Shown here: positions 55,110 through 64,000 of the stretch, piece after piece | How positions within the stretch are numbered: position 1 is the stretch's first letter | Layout: each line of letters opens with the position of its first letter | Origin: Arachidicoccus sp. | Lineage (GTDB): Bacteria > Bacteroidota > Bacteroidia > Chitinophagales > Chitinophagaceae | NCBI GenBank assembly: GCA_028283605.1 | Contig: JAPWKH010000001.1 | Coordinates: forward strand, 1-64,000 | Direction of reading: 5' to 3' | Length of the DNA stretch: 64,000 nucleotides | Notes under the pieces: generated by a model | Told to the model about the DNA's origin: nothing | Seen by the model: only the letters and a program-made list of their open reading frames with translations | The model's database searches: none | Position numbers and translations under genes: made by a program

Positions 55110-55816
55110 TGAAGTTGGATATTATTTTTGAGAATGAAGATTTTGTTGTTATCAACAAACCTTCGGGACTGTTAAGCGTACCGGACAGAATGCAATCCGA
55201 ACCTTCCTTAAAGGATATTCTGAAAGAAAAATACGGAGATATTCTTACCGTACACCGCCTGGATAAATTTACCAGCGGGTTAATTGTATTTGCAAAAAAT
55301 GCAGATATGCATAAAATGCTTTCGCAATTATTCGAAGGCAGGGAAGTAGAAAAATTTTATATCGGTTTGGTAAAAGGAAATCTATATGCTGAGTCTGGAA
55401 CTATAGAAGCAGCAATTGCGGAACATCCGGCGAAAAAAGGTTTGATGACTACAAATGTGAAAGGCAAAACATCTGTAACCGATTATAAAGTTGTAGAAAA
55501 TTTTAAAAATTATTCGTTAGTAGAATTTCAAATTCGTACAGGAAGAACACATCAGATAAGAGTACATTTGAAGCACATTGGTTCTTATCTTGTTTGTGAT
55601 GAATTATATGGCGATGGCAAGCCTTTGTGTCTTTCAGAAATTAAAAAAAGATATAAATTATCCAAAAACGAGTTTGATGAAAAGCCTTTGCTGGCAAGAC
55701 TTGCACTGCATTCTTTTAGAATAAAATTTGTTGTAAAAGATATTCCTTATTCTTTCGAAGCGCCACTGCATAAAGATTTTCAAGCCACTCTTCAGCAGTT
55801 ACGGAAAAATGCTTAA
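55109..55816 (+). CDS. RluA-family pseudouridine synthase
   Basis: 235 residues, no S4 domain. The catalytic Asp lies in TVHRLDKFTSGLIVFAKN; KPSGLLSVPDR and RTGRTHQIRVHLKHIGSYLV are further family motifs. It forms pseudouridine in rRNA or tRNA. Coupled to the preceding synthase by overlapping stop and start codons. Confidence 0.92.
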   Translation: MKLDIIFENEDFVVINKPSGLLSVPDRMQSEPSLKDILKEKYGDILTVHRLDKFTSGLIVFAKNADMHKMLSQLFEGREVEKFYIGLVKGNLYAESGTIEAAIAEHPAKKGLMTTNVKGKTSVTDYKVVENFKNYSLVEFQIRTGRTHQIRVHLKHIGSYLVCDELYGDGKPLCLSEIKKRYKLSKNEFDEKPLLARLALHSFRIKFVVKDIPYSFEAPLHKDFQATLQQLRKNA

Positions 55817-55885
55817 TCTTTTTTTATACAGCAAGATATAATACGGAAAAATGTTTCCACCGTTTTAGATTTATCTAAAATAAAG

Positions 55886-56914
55886 CTAAACGGCTCCGGT
55901 AAATTGTTGCAAAAACCGAATATCGTTTTGGGAATAAAGCCGTAAATCATTCACACGGTATTTCAATTGAGTAATTCGTTCCACGCCCATTCCAAATGCA
56001 AATCCTGTGTATTTTGTACTGTCGATGCCAAAGTTTTCCAACACTTTAGGATGCACCATTCCACTGCCGAGAATTTCTACCCAACCTGTATGTTTACAAA
56101 CATTACAACCTTTTCCGCCACAAATCAAACAACTGATGTCCATCTCTGCGCTTGGCTCTGTGAAAGGAAAATAACTCGGGCGAAAACGCACTTTAACTTC
56201 TTTGCCAAACATTTCCTGAACAAAGAAATAAAGCGTTTGCTTCAAGTCTGCAAAACTTACATTTTCATCTATATACAAACCTTCTACCTGATGAAAAAAA
56301 CAATGTGCGCGCGCGCTGATTGTTTCATTACGATAAACGCGGCCGGGACATATTACGCGAATTGGTGGTTTTTGTGTTTCCATTACACGGGCTTGTACGC
56401 TACTTGTGTGCGTACGCAACAGCCACGAAGGGTTTTGATGAATATAAAAAGTGTCTTGCATATCGCGGGCAGGATGATCTTCGGGCAAATTCATAGCACC
56501 GAAATTGTGCCAATCGTCTTCGATATCCGGACCTTCTGCCAAAGCAAATCCCAACCTTTTAAAAATAGATACAATCCTGTTTCGCGTGATACTTAAAGGA
56601 TGCCTGCTTCCTATTTTGATGTAGTTACCCGGCAAGGATAAATCGATATTTTCCGAATGAGAATGACTGCCGGAAAATTGTGCTTTTAATGTTTCATATT
56701 TTGCTTCTACAAATTGCTTGAACTCATTCAGCAATTGCCCGGCTTGCTTTTTTTGATCATTAGGTACGTTTTTCATTTCGCCCATTACAGATTTTAATAA
56801 GCCTTTTGTGCCGAGGTATTTTATACGGAAATTTTCAACTTCATCTGCATTTGTGGCATTGGAAGCGGCAATTTCTTCTTTATATTTATTAAGCTGATCG
56901 ATTAGATTATCCAT
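55886..56914 (-). CDS. pheS: Phenylalanyl-tRNA synthetase alpha subunit
   Basis: 342 residues. The N-terminal coiled coil (about 1-90) is followed by the class II catalytic domain: motif 2 as RVYRNETISARAHCFFHQVEG, FRPSYFPFTEPSAEMDISC, a Cys-rich insert (CLICGGKGCNVCKHTGW) and motif 3 in GFAFGMGVERITQLKY. It charges tRNA-Phe together with PheT. The ATG at 56914 is followed by DNLIDQLNKYKEEIAASNAT. The gene lies 56 bases after the frr stop on the same strand. Confidence 0.95.
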   Translation of the reverse strand: MDNLIDQLNKYKEEIAASNATNADEVENFRIKYLGTKGLLKSVMGEMKNVPNDQKKQAGQLLNEFKQFVEAKYETLKAQFSGSHSHSENIDLSLPGNYIKIGSRHPLSITRNRIVSIFKRLGFALAEGPDIEDDWHNFGAMNLPEDHPARDMQDTFYIHQNPSWLLRTHTSSVQARVMETQKPPIRVICPGRVYRNETISARAHCFFHQVEGLYIDENVSFADLKQTLYFFVQEMFGKEVKVRFRPSYFPFTEPSAEMDISCLICGGKGCNVCKHTGWVEILGSGMVHPKVLENFGIDSTKYTGFAFGMGVERITQLKYRVNDLRLYSQNDIRFLQQFTGAV

Positions 56915-56970
56915 ACTTTTATATTAATGAAAAATGAATATTTTTTATTGTTAAAACATATTCATTATTC

Positions 56971-57533
56971 TTAAATCGCCATCATTTCTTTTTCTTTTGT
57001 TTCGAGATGCTTGTCAACAAGCACAATAAATTTATCCGTTATTTCCTGTATTTCTTTTTCAATGCCTTTCGCCTCGTCCTCACTTAATCCGTCTTTTTGC
57101 AATTTCTTGGTTTGTTCAATAGCCTCGCGGCGAATATTTCTAATGCTTACTTTTCCGCTTCGCCTTCGGCGGTTGCTTTTTTAAATAACTCTTTTCTGCG
57201 TTCTTCCGTAAGCGGAGGAAGGAAAAGGCGAATTTGTACGCCATCGTTTTGCGGCGTGATGCCAATGTTTGCAGCCATAATAGCGCGTTCAATTGGCGCC
57301 AGCATATTTTTTTCCCATGGTTGAATGGTTATAGTGCGTGCATCCAAAAGGCTTACGTTGGCTACCTGATTTACGGGAGTCGGATTTCCGTAATATTCAA
57401 CCATTACGCCGTCCAGCATAGAAGGATTGGCCTTGCCTGCGCGTATGCGAGTCAATTCTGTTTCAAGATGCAATATCGATTTTTTCATGGCCGATTCGGC
57501 GTCTTGTAAAATCTTATCAGTTTGTTCGGACAT
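56971..57533 (-). pseudogene. frr: Ribosome recycling factor, split by one base
   Basis: The first 125 residues are a normal RRF: MSEQTDKILQDAESAMKKSI, GNPTPVNQVANVSLLDARTI and PWEKNMLAPIERAIMAANIG. At the T-run 57151-57154 the frame ends in a stop; the other frame continues SIRNIRREAIEQTKKLQKDG and ends LETKEKEMMAI at 56971. One extra base there would give 187 residues, normal for RRF. RRF splits post-termination ribosomes and is essential, so the break is almost certainly a sequence error. Confidence 0.9.
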
Positions 57534-57654
57534 TTCATTTTCATTTAAATAGGGGCGAAATTAAATGAAAAGATAAAGAAGGCAAAGGAAATTTTAGGTT
57601 TAACATGCATGTATAAATCTTTAGCAAAATATTAATACTAAAATAAATTTTGTT

Positions 57655-57697
57655 ACTACGAATAAAATCGTAGTTTCGTTCTACGAAATTATTCGTA
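57655..57697. promoter_or_regulatory. Tandem dyad operator for the BlaI-type regulator
   Basis: ACTACGA (57655-57661) and TCGTAGT (57668-57674) form one perfect dyad. TACGAA (57682-57687) and TTCGTA (57692-57697) form a second one downstream. The outer TACGAATAA at 57657 and TTATTCGTA at 57689 are also exact complements. The TACG/CGTA half-sites suit a BlaI/MecI repressor, whose gene starts 20 bases on. Confidence 0.7.
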
Positions 57698-57717
57698 CTT
57701 AAAAACAATATTCACTA

Positions 57718-58110
57718 ATGGCAAAAGAAATAAAACTTACCGAAGGAGAGCAGGAAATACTACACGTGTTGTGGCAATCCGGCCCGAGCTCTGTAAGAGA
57801 CATACATGAAATAATAGGAGCGCCTAAACAAAAAAGTTATACCACTACATTGAAAATAATGCAGATTATGTATGAAAAAGGATTGCTTACCCGCAATGAA
57901 TCTTCGAAAACGCATATATACAAAGCGGCCATTTCTGAAAAATCCAGTAAGCAGCAAGCGGTAGGAAAGATTATCAAAAATTTGTTCAAGGGTTCGGCGG
58001 CACAATTGGTAATGCATGCATTGGGAAATCATCGCCCGTCAAAAGAAGAACTGGACGAGATAAAAACCTATTTGAGTCAATTGGATGAAAGCGCCGATAA
58101 GAAGAAATAA
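57718..58110 (+). CDS. BlaI/MecI/CopY-family transcriptional repressor
   Basis: 130 residues. Winged-helix N-terminal domain: LTEGEQEILHVLWQSGPSSV, DIHEIIGAPKQKSYTTTLKIM, then MYEKGLLTRNESSKTHIY. The C-terminal helices form the dimer interface, which the partner protease cuts: FKGSAAQLVMHALGNHRPS. It should bind the TACGA/TCGTA dyads at 57655-57697 and so control its own operon with the M56 peptidase 26 bases downstream. In this phylum such pairs often respond to signals other than beta-lactams. Confidence 0.9.
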   Translation: MAKEIKLTEGEQEILHVLWQSGPSSVRDIHEIIGAPKQKSYTTTLKIMQIMYEKGLLTRNESSKTHIYKAAISEKSSKQQAVGKIIKNLFKGSAAQLVMHALGNHRPSKEELDEIKTYLSQLDESADKKK

Positions 58111-58136
58111 AGTTCAAACATTAAACATGTAAGGCC

Positions 58137-59898
58137 ATGTATATTATACATTTTCTGTCATCTCCCGGTTTCAAATCTTTAGGATGGAGTTTGCTGCATA
58201 GTTTGTGGCAGGCATTCATGTTGTGTATGCTTACGATTTTTGTATTATATGTAATAAGAAATGCGGCTGCGAGAATCAAATACATCATTGCTTATTCTGC
58301 ATTATGTGCAACAGGTATATCATTTGTATTTGCTTTGGTGCGGCAGTACAATATTCAACAATCAATTGCAGCAAGCAATGCGGTATTCATTGATGTTGGT
58401 TTTCACAAGTCCATGAATATTCCGTTAAAGGAAAATATTATTCAACAAAACGGTTCTTCTTATATAGAACATTTATTGCCGTTTATTGTCTTGATTTATT
58501 TTACAGGTATTTTTGTTTTTCGGAATAAGGTTAATTTATCAATACAGGAAAATTGTTTTTCTCAAATCAAAAGGTTTAAAAAGAATTGGGGAGAATTTAG
58601 AAACACGTGTCAGGCAAATGGCTCATCAGCTTAATATTTCCGATAAATTTAAAATCTTTCTTTCGGATCATATCCAAGTGCCTGCGATGATTGGATTTTT
58701 AAAGCCTGTCATATTATTGCCTGTTGCATTTTTAAATAATTTATCCATAGAAGAAACTGAAGCTATATTAATACACGAGCTGGCACATATCAGCAGGAAA
58801 GATTACTTATTCAACCTGTTGCAAACTATAATAGAAACAGTTTTATTTTTCAATCCATTTGTGTGGCTGCTATCAAAAATAATCCGTGAGGAAAGGGAAA
58901 AAGCATGCGACGAAATAGTGGTAGAATATGCGGCTCCGGTTATTTACGCTCGCGCATTATTATCCATAGAAAATACTGCAAAACCTTTACTCGCTCAAGC
59001 CGTAAGCGGCGGTAAATACAGGCTGCTGAACAGAATAAAAAACTTTACCATTAAAAAAAATAATACTATGAATGCAAAGCAAAAAATTATCAGTGTACTG
59101 ATTGTATCGATGGGAATTGTTTCTATCGCATGGTTATCTCCAAAACCACAGGCAAAGAATATGCAGAATAATATTGTAAAAAGCTCATTGACATTGCCAC
59201 CCAATCTTTATAATATTGATACACCCATCATTTCTATTAAACCGGAAGTTTTGCCTGCACCTCCCGTTCCTCCTATGCCGCCAAAAGCTAAGAATGAATC
59301 TTTAGTTAAAATGCCGCCGCCGCCGCCGCCCGCAGCGCATACATTACCTTATTCCGTACAACAGGAAATAGATTCGCCGCCGGCTATTGATAGTATGAGG
59401 ATCGCAAAGATTCATGATTTTTATAACAGCAGAGAATGGAAAAAATTCCAGAAACAGATGGAAGAAAAAACTTCGAAAATCAGTGAATTTTACAAGAGCC
59501 CTAAATGGAAAAAATACCAAAAAGAATTGCAGCGAAACGCAGAAAAAATCAGTAATTTTTATAACAGTAAACAATGGGAAAAAAGCACTGAAGAATTGAT
59601 GGCAAATGCCGACAGATTAAGGCAACAATCTGATTTGTGGAGTAAAAGAATAGATACCGTACAATGGAACGGACAGCAGGATAATTATAAACAATTGCGG
59701 AAACAAATGAAAGGTTTACAAAAACAAATCAACGACAAAGTCTGGAAAGCACAGTCTGAAGCATTGCAACGACAGGCAGAACAATTAAGAAAAGATGCAG
59801 AAATTTATCGTAAAAAAATATTCGATAATCCGGAATGGAAAGCGCAACAAAAAGACATGGAGGAAAAAATGCGTCAATTAAGTAATGATCTCCAATAA
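58137..59898 (+). pseudogene. BlaR1/M56 antirepressor metallopeptidase, one-base frameshift
   Basis: Part one (58137 to about 58515) carries membrane segments (GWSLLHSLWQAFMLCMLTIF and so on). The five-T run 58516-58520 shifts the frame; GIRLIYQYRKIVF begins the next part, with the zinc motif AILIHELAHISRKDY (HExxH) and the third ligand in REEREKACDEIVVEYA. After a further membrane segment comes a proline-rich stretch (PPVPPMPPKAKNES) and 23-residue W/K/Q-rich repeats. Without one T the gene is 586 residues. It should cut the BlaI-type repressor when its sensor is triggered. The break is probably an error. Confidence 0.87.
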
Positions 59899-59986
59899 AA
59901 TTAAAATATTCTTCGGCGCATGTTTTTTACATTGTATTATAAAATGAAATATATAATAAGCAGATAATTTTTTCTTCTATTTATAT

Positions 59987-59994
59987 TAATTTTG
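59987..59994 (+). promoter_or_regulatory. Promoter -7 box of amt
   Basis: TAATTTTG fits TAnnTTTG and lies 48 bases before ATG 60042. Confidence 0.45.
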
Positions 59995-60041
59995 GGAAAT
60001 TATTAAATATTAAATTATAATTTAATCAATTTTCTTTTGTT

Positions 60042-61397
60042 ATGCAAAAAACATCTTTTAAGCAAGTTGCGCCGTTTTTATTATTAGTAATTGTGGCTAT
60101 CGGTTCATTATTTATTCCATCTTATGTAAGTAAATTTGATGTATCTAAATATAATGGCGCAGATATTACATGGATGTTAATTTCTTCCGCACTGGTTTTT
60201 TTAATGACGCCCGGTCTTGCATTCTTTTACGGAGGTATGGTAAATAGAAAAAACATACTTTCTACAATGATTAAAAGCGTTGTGGCTGCCGGTATCGTTG
60301 GCGTATTGTGGGTAGTAATTGGCTTTAGCCTTTGTTTTGGAAACTCTGTTCATGGAATAATAGGATCGCCTTCTACTTATTTTTTCTTTAAAAGTGTGGC
60401 TTCGGGCGAGCCTTGGGGTGGCATGCCAACCATTCCTCTTACTTTATTTTCTGTATTTCAGTTAATGTTCGCTGTTATCACGCCGGGATTGGTTGTTGGC
60501 GCAGTGGCAGAAAGAATTAAATTTACTTCATATATTTTATTTATTGTATTATTTAGTTTGTTGGTATATGCTCCATTGGCTCACTGGAGCTGGCATCCCG
60601 AAGGATTTTTGGCCAAAATGGGAGCGCTTGATTTTGCGGGCGGAACGGTGGTGCATATTTCCGCAGGTTGTGCGGCATTGGCCGGTGCAATGGTACTGAA
60701 ACGCAGGCGCGCGCATATAGATCATATCGAAACACCTCCGGCAAATATTCCTTATGTATTGATCGGAACAGGTTTATTATGGTTTGGCTGGTTTGGATTT
60801 AATGCCGGTTCCGCAGGTTCGGCAGGTCCGTTGGCAGTTTCTGCATTCGCTACTACAAATACTGCTGCTGCAGGTGCAGGATTGTCTTGGATGTTTTTTG
60901 ATGTAGTAAGAGGAAAAAAACCTTCTGTGCTTGGATTTTGTATCGGCGCTGTTGTTGGCTTGGTTGCTATTACGCCCGGAGCGGGATATGTTGCCATTCC
61001 TCAAAGTATTTTCATCGGTGTGCTGGCATCTATTATTTCTAACTTAGCTGTGCATTTTAAATCCAAATCTAATGTAGACGATACATTGGATGTGTTTCCT
61101 TGTCATGGCGTGGGTGGAATTGTGGGTATGATTTTGACCGGTATATTTGCTACCAAAACAGTAAATGCTGCCGGTGCTGATGGGTTGTTTTACGGAAATG
61201 CAAGTTTCTTTTTTACAGAATTAAAAGCGATAGTAATTGTGGTTCTTTACAGTTTCATCGTATCGTTTCTTATATTTAAATTTATCAATTTTATATTGCC
61301 GCTCCGAGTAACGGTTGAGGAAGAAGAAATAGGGCTTGATGCCTCTCAGCACGATGAAAAATATTTAGATCCTCCTTCTATAGTACAGACAGCATAA
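60042..61397 (+). CDS. amt: Ammonium transporter
   Basis: 451 residues with an extra N-terminal segment plus the eleven helices of Amt proteins. Motifs: DITWMLISSALVFLMTPGLA, FFYGGMVNRKN, DFAGGTVVHISAGCAALAGA (first pore histidine), LLWFGWFGFNAGSAGS and CHGVGGIVGMILTGIFA (second pore histidine). The N-terminal hydrophobic stretch (PFLLLVIVAIGSLFIP) may be a signal peptide or helix. It carries ammonium/ammonia across the inner membrane. No glnK gene is next to it, unusual for Amt. Confidence 0.95.
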   Translation: MQKTSFKQVAPFLLLVIVAIGSLFIPSYVSKFDVSKYNGADITWMLISSALVFLMTPGLAFFYGGMVNRKNILSTMIKSVVAAGIVGVLWVVIGFSLCFGNSVHGIIGSPSTYFFFKSVASGEPWGGMPTIPLTLFSVFQLMFAVITPGLVVGAVAERIKFTSYILFIVLFSLLVYAPLAHWSWHPEGFLAKMGALDFAGGTVVHISAGCAALAGAMVLKRRRAHIDHIETPPANIPYVLIGTGLLWFGWFGFNAGSAGSAGPLAVSAFATTNTAAAGAGLSWMFFDVVRGKKPSVLGFCIGAVVGLVAITPGAGYVAIPQSIFIGVLASIISNLAVHFKSKSNVDDTLDVFPCHGVGGIVGMILTGIFATKTVNAAGADGLFYGNASFFFTELKAIVIVVLYSFIVSFLIFKFINFILPLRVTVEEEEIGLDASQHDEKYLDPPSIVQTA

Positions 61398-61428
61398 TAA
61401 TTAATTACTCACTCGAACTGCTTATTAC

Positions 61429-61455
61429 AAGAGCCGCACATTAGTTGCGGCTCTT
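61429..61455. terminator. Bidirectional terminator between amt and fmt
   Basis: AAGAGCCGCA (61429-61438) pairs perfectly with TGCGGCTCTT (61446-61455), loop of seven bases. The fmt stop codon (61441-61443) lies inside the loop, so the terminator overlaps the coding end. Confidence 0.85.
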
Positions 61456-62427
61456 TCGTTTTAAAGTAATTTGAAGATGAAAACTTAGTTTGATTCTATT
61501 TTGTAACCTCTTAAAAAATCTTGGATATTCAATCTTTTTCTTCCCCTCTATCTGTACATCTTTTAAACTGATATATCCATTGCTGCAGGCAATTTTGAGA
61601 AATGTTTTATTGTCGGAAATTATTTTACCTGGCGGTTCATTGTGTTGAATTGTTTCTTTTTCTGCAAAATATATTTTCAATATTTTTTCTTTCAGCTTTG
61701 TAAAAGCAGCCGGAAACGGAGAAAGTCCGCGAATGAGATTGTATATTTCCCCAACAGATTTATCAAAGTTTATCAAACAGGTTTCGGTAAATATTTTTGG
61801 TGCAGTTTTCAGGTTATCTTCGGCAATATCGGTTTGCTTTTTTTCGGTTATATTTCCTGTTGCCAATCCTTTAATTGTTTCCACCAAAAGTTCAGCACCG
61901 ATTAATTTCATTTTATCGTGAACTGTTCCGGCAGTATCATTTTCTTCTATCGGAAATTTTTTTTGCAATAAAATATTGCCGGTATCAATGGCGTGCTGCA
62001 ATTTAAATGTGGTAACGCCTGTTTCTTTTTCGCCATTAATTACAGCCCAGTTAATTGGCGCAGCGCCACGATATTGCGGCAACAAAGAGCCATGCAAATT
62101 GATCGTTCCCATCGGTGGCATATTCCACACAACTTCCGGCAACATACGGAAGGCGACTACCACCTGAATATCGGCATGTAGGGATTTTAATTCTTCAATA
62201 AAAACTTCATTCTTGAGCTTATCGGGTTGCAGTAAATGGAGATTGTTTTCTACCGCGAATTTTTTTACAGGGCTTTGCGAAATATGTAATCCTCTTCCGG
62301 AAGCTTTATCAGGTGCAGTAATTACACCTACTATATTTGCGCCGGCCTTTAACAGTGCATCTAAAGAAGCAACTGCAAATTCAGGTGTTCCCATAAACAC
62401 AATCCGCAAGTCTTTGAAATCTTTCAT
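61441..62427 (-). CDS. fmt: Methionyl-tRNA formyltransferase
   Basis: 328 residues. RIVFMGTPEFAVASLDALLK begins the formyl-transferase domain; HGSLLPQYRGAAPINWAVIN holds the catalytic Asn/His region; the Asp is in AIDTGNILLQKKF. The C-terminal domain is about 200-315. It formylates initiator Met-tRNA using 10-formyl-tetrahydrofolate. The final residues QITLKRKSRN overlap the terminator hairpin, so they may be replaced in other strains. It is followed, upstream on the minus strand, by the membrane protein at 62452. Confidence 0.95.
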   Translation of the reverse strand: MKDFKDLRIVFMGTPEFAVASLDALLKAGANIVGVITAPDKASGRGLHISQSPVKKFAVENNLHLLQPDKLKNEVFIEELKSLHADIQVVVAFRMLPEVVWNMPPMGTINLHGSLLPQYRGAAPINWAVINGEKETGVTTFKLQHAIDTGNILLQKKFPIEENDTAGTVHDKMKLIGAELLVETIKGLATGNITEKKQTDIAEDNLKTAPKIFTETCLINFDKSVGEIYNLIRGLSPFPAAFTKLKEKILKIYFAEKETIQHNEPPGKIISDNKTFLKIACSNGYISLKDVQIEGKKKIEYPRFFKRLQNRIKLSFHLQITLKRKSRN

Positions 62428-62451
62428 TATTTTTATTCCGGGTTTCTGAAA

Positions 62452-62883
62452 TTACATTCCGGGAATCAATGCTTTGTCCCAGGGAATCATCGCAAGAATA
62501 ATGATTAGCGAAGCCAAAAATAAGTTGGCTGCTCTTTTATGTTTAGAAGCTTCGGTAATATTTTTTCTGAAAACACCTCTGCCTATTGTAATCAATACAA
62601 TTGCTATAAGCATTGCGAAAGGATGTTCAACATATTGCTTCCTTAATGCCGAATTTTGCATAACGGATATGCCGGAAGGAAGATTTTTTAAATCAATTAT
62701 CAGTAACACAATTCCCACTACAAATGTAATATGCGCGCAGATCATCAGCCAAAGCCCGAGCTTTTTATCGCTAGTGGAAAATGGTTTATTAATGCTTGTG
62801 TAATGCCGAACGATATTGATCAGCAAAAGAATCAAAATTGCCCAGCGCAATAAGTTGTGTAAATCCAATAATCCTTTTAGCAT
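62452..62883 (-). CDS. Conserved Bacteroidota membrane protein
   Basis: 143 residues with four hydrophobic helices (about 12-30, 44-64, 88-105, 120-135). The start MLKGLLDLHNLLRWAILILL and the loop KHKRAANLFLASLIII are typical of a small conserved family of unknown role in this phylum. It stands 24 bases upstream of fmt on the same strand and is probably co-transcribed. Confidence 0.72.
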   Translation of the reverse strand: MLKGLLDLHNLLRWAILILLLINIVRHYTSINKPFSTSDKKLGLWLMICAHITFVVGIVLLIIDLKNLPSGISVMQNSALRKQYVEHPFAMLIAIVLITIGRGVFRKNITEASKHKRAANLFLASLIIILAMIPWDKALIPGM

Positions 62884-63194
62884 ACCATTATTTTTTAGTG
62901 ATGCGAAATTACGAAAGTTGAAGATAGAACTTTGAATAATTAGGGATTATAAAATTTAAAAATCATAAATGGTCATAAATAAATTCGCTTCATGCTTTGA
63001 CTCTGTCAGTTTTCAATGCGGCATCTATTGATAAAATTTTCACGCTTGCGTGGGGCGAGCTGCTTCATAAATTATTAATGGCTAATTGGTATTAAACAAA
63101 AATTGAAACAAATGAAAAGAGTTTCGATGATTTAATTACATTGAAACTCTTATTGTAACAGATTTAACAATTCGGAATAACAAACAACGAACAA
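62884..63194. other. Intergenic stretch with one terminator
   Basis: Apart from the hairpin at 63117-63151, I see no gene, repeat or tRNA here. A GC-rich patch near 63040-63060 may be a small palindrome (ACGCTTGCGT). Confidence 0.5.
63117..63151 (-). terminator. Terminator of the endonuclease gene
   Basis: AAGAGTTTC (63117-63125) pairs with GAAACTCTT (63143-63151); on the minus strand the stem is followed by TTTTC. It lies 43 bases after the stop at 63195. Confidence 0.7.
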
Positions 63195-64000
63195 TTAATT
63201 GCCGTCTCCGTTTTTGGTTTTTAATGCACTTCTTATATTTTCATCCGTAATGTTTGTGAAGAAGCTGTAGCCGGTAGCTTTTTCAATATTTGCAACGGTG
63301 GTAATATATAGCTTCCAGCTTGAATTTTTAACTACATTATTTGTGTTTGGCATATCTACAACAAATAATCTGGCGGTAGAAGAAATTCTGCTTATATCAG
63401 AATTACCTTTCGAAATAACAACTGCGACTTTCCATGTATTTGTCGGTACTGTTACATGCCCGTTATCGATAGTTTTGGAATTTCCATAAGAACCGCAATA
63501 AATATATGCTTCATTTCCGTTAGATACATAAGTACGAATTGTATCTTCCAGATGTTCCCATGGCCCCTGGTTATTATTCGCTGCTTGCGGCATCATATTC
63601 GTCATTAAAAATGTTGCATCATTTGCGTCTGTTGTTGAGGTTCGGTCTGCGCTGGGGCAGTTGTGGCCTCTGTCATATCCGGAACTGGTGTAATCGTTTG
63701 AGCGTACTTGATACCATCCCGAAGGTAGTCCTGCCCATCCTGCAAAATCATTACCCCGGCCGGCCGAACCTATATCTTCGTTGCCAAGATGCCAAGCGGT
63801 CCAGTTTGGTTTGCCTTGAGACATAGAGTAAGATTCTATATAATAATGCTGATCAAATAAATGATTTTCAGTATTGGAAGGAGTGGAATCTGCATTGGAA
63901 GGATTCCCTAACAATATATTCGAATTATCGCCCGTAAGCGGTTGTACTACATCATTCGCTGTTACTACTACATATCTCGGTGTTGTATCATCGTCATAGT
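63195..64000 (-). CDS. DNA/RNA non-specific endonuclease (partial, runs off the window)
   Basis: The frame is open from the window edge to the stop at 63195, at least 267 residues. The ββα-metal nuclease motif is clear: SGYDRGHNCPSADRT (DRGH with the catalytic His), followed by NDATFLMTNMMPQAANNN (the metal-binding Asn) and WEHLEDTIRTYVSNGNEAYI. GSYGNSKT is also typical. Such NUC enzymes are usually secreted; the signal peptide must lie beyond 64000. The N-terminal visible part (DDDTTPRYVVVTANDVVQPL) is a short extra region, perhaps a linker from another domain. Confidence 0.9.
   Translation of the reverse strand, partial: YDDDTTPRYVVVTANDVVQPLTGDNSNILLGNPSNADSTPSNTENHLFDQHYYIESYSMSQGKPNWTAWHLGNEDIGSAGRGNDFAGWAGLPSGWYQVRSNDYTSSGYDRGHNCPSADRTSTTDANDATFLMTNMMPQAANNNQGPWEHLEDTIRTYVSNGNEAYIYCGSYGNSKTIDNGHVTVPTNTWKVAVVISKGNSDISRISSTARLFVVDMPNTNNVVKNSSWKLYITTVANIEKATGYSFFTNITDENIRSALKTKNGDGN

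Overview
The window looks like two unrelated genomes joined end to end. Bases 1 to about 6,475 are GC-rich, use clear Shine-Dalgarno sites, and resemble an acidobacterium or similar soil bacterium (inferred from gene content, not proven). From about 6,478 to the end the DNA is AT-rich, has almost no Shine-Dalgarno sites, and carries TAnnTTTG promoter boxes, TonB/GH92/PafA-type genes and other marks of Bacteroidota, probably Chitinophagaceae. The join falls inside one open frame: the front of an S9 prolyl oligopeptidase runs straight into the back of a pyruvate dehydrogenase E1 beta subunit, and each gene lacks its other half. An assembly chimera is the simplest reading.

Left part (1-6477): a small hydrophobic ORF with a strong ribosome site, a membrane-anchored sigma-54 activator, a LuxR-type regulator, a PqqD-like (RRE) protein, an APH-like kinase and a truncated S9 peptidase. 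The last three are packed head to tail and look like the start of a RiPP (possibly lasso peptide) cluster; no precursor or cyclase is visible.

Right part, 6.5-17.7 kb: pdhB remnant, three surface-polysaccharide enzymes, aminopeptidase P, a dicarboxylate symporter, a membrane protein/HTH pair and a TonB-dependent receptor. 17.7-26.3 kb: two small overlooked genes, a mannoside pair (GH92 plus an interrupted GH130), a decayed IS3 element beside a truncated NHL gene, tRNA-Arg, pepT and a frameshifted hisB. 26.4-37.6 kb: tandem PafA-like phosphatases, an AI-2E-type permease, an amine/amino-acid oxidase, a DUF3108 protein, a flippase-like protein, etfAB, arfB and a DUF1801 protein. 37.6-47.6 kb: an unstable zone with four copies of a hairpin-rich repeat, a methyltransferase, gene fossils, a LytS/LytTR pair, a desaturase, an IS256 element and uvrB. 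47.6-64 kb: mostly housekeeping genes (ssb, a DNA polymerase delta-prime gene, ricT, rlmN, two pseudouridine synthases, pheS, frr, amt, fmt) plus a BlaI/M56 sensor pair and an endonuclease cut by the window edge.

Four genes (hisB, the FAD oxidoreductase, frr, the M56 peptidase) are each broken by one base in a short homopolymer. Because frr is normally essential, these are more likely uncorrected sequence errors than true pseudogenes. The most interesting unexplained structures are the four-copy repeat whose paired copies each bracket a single gene, the 50-base insertion inside the IS256 transposase, and two further dispersed intergenic repeats.
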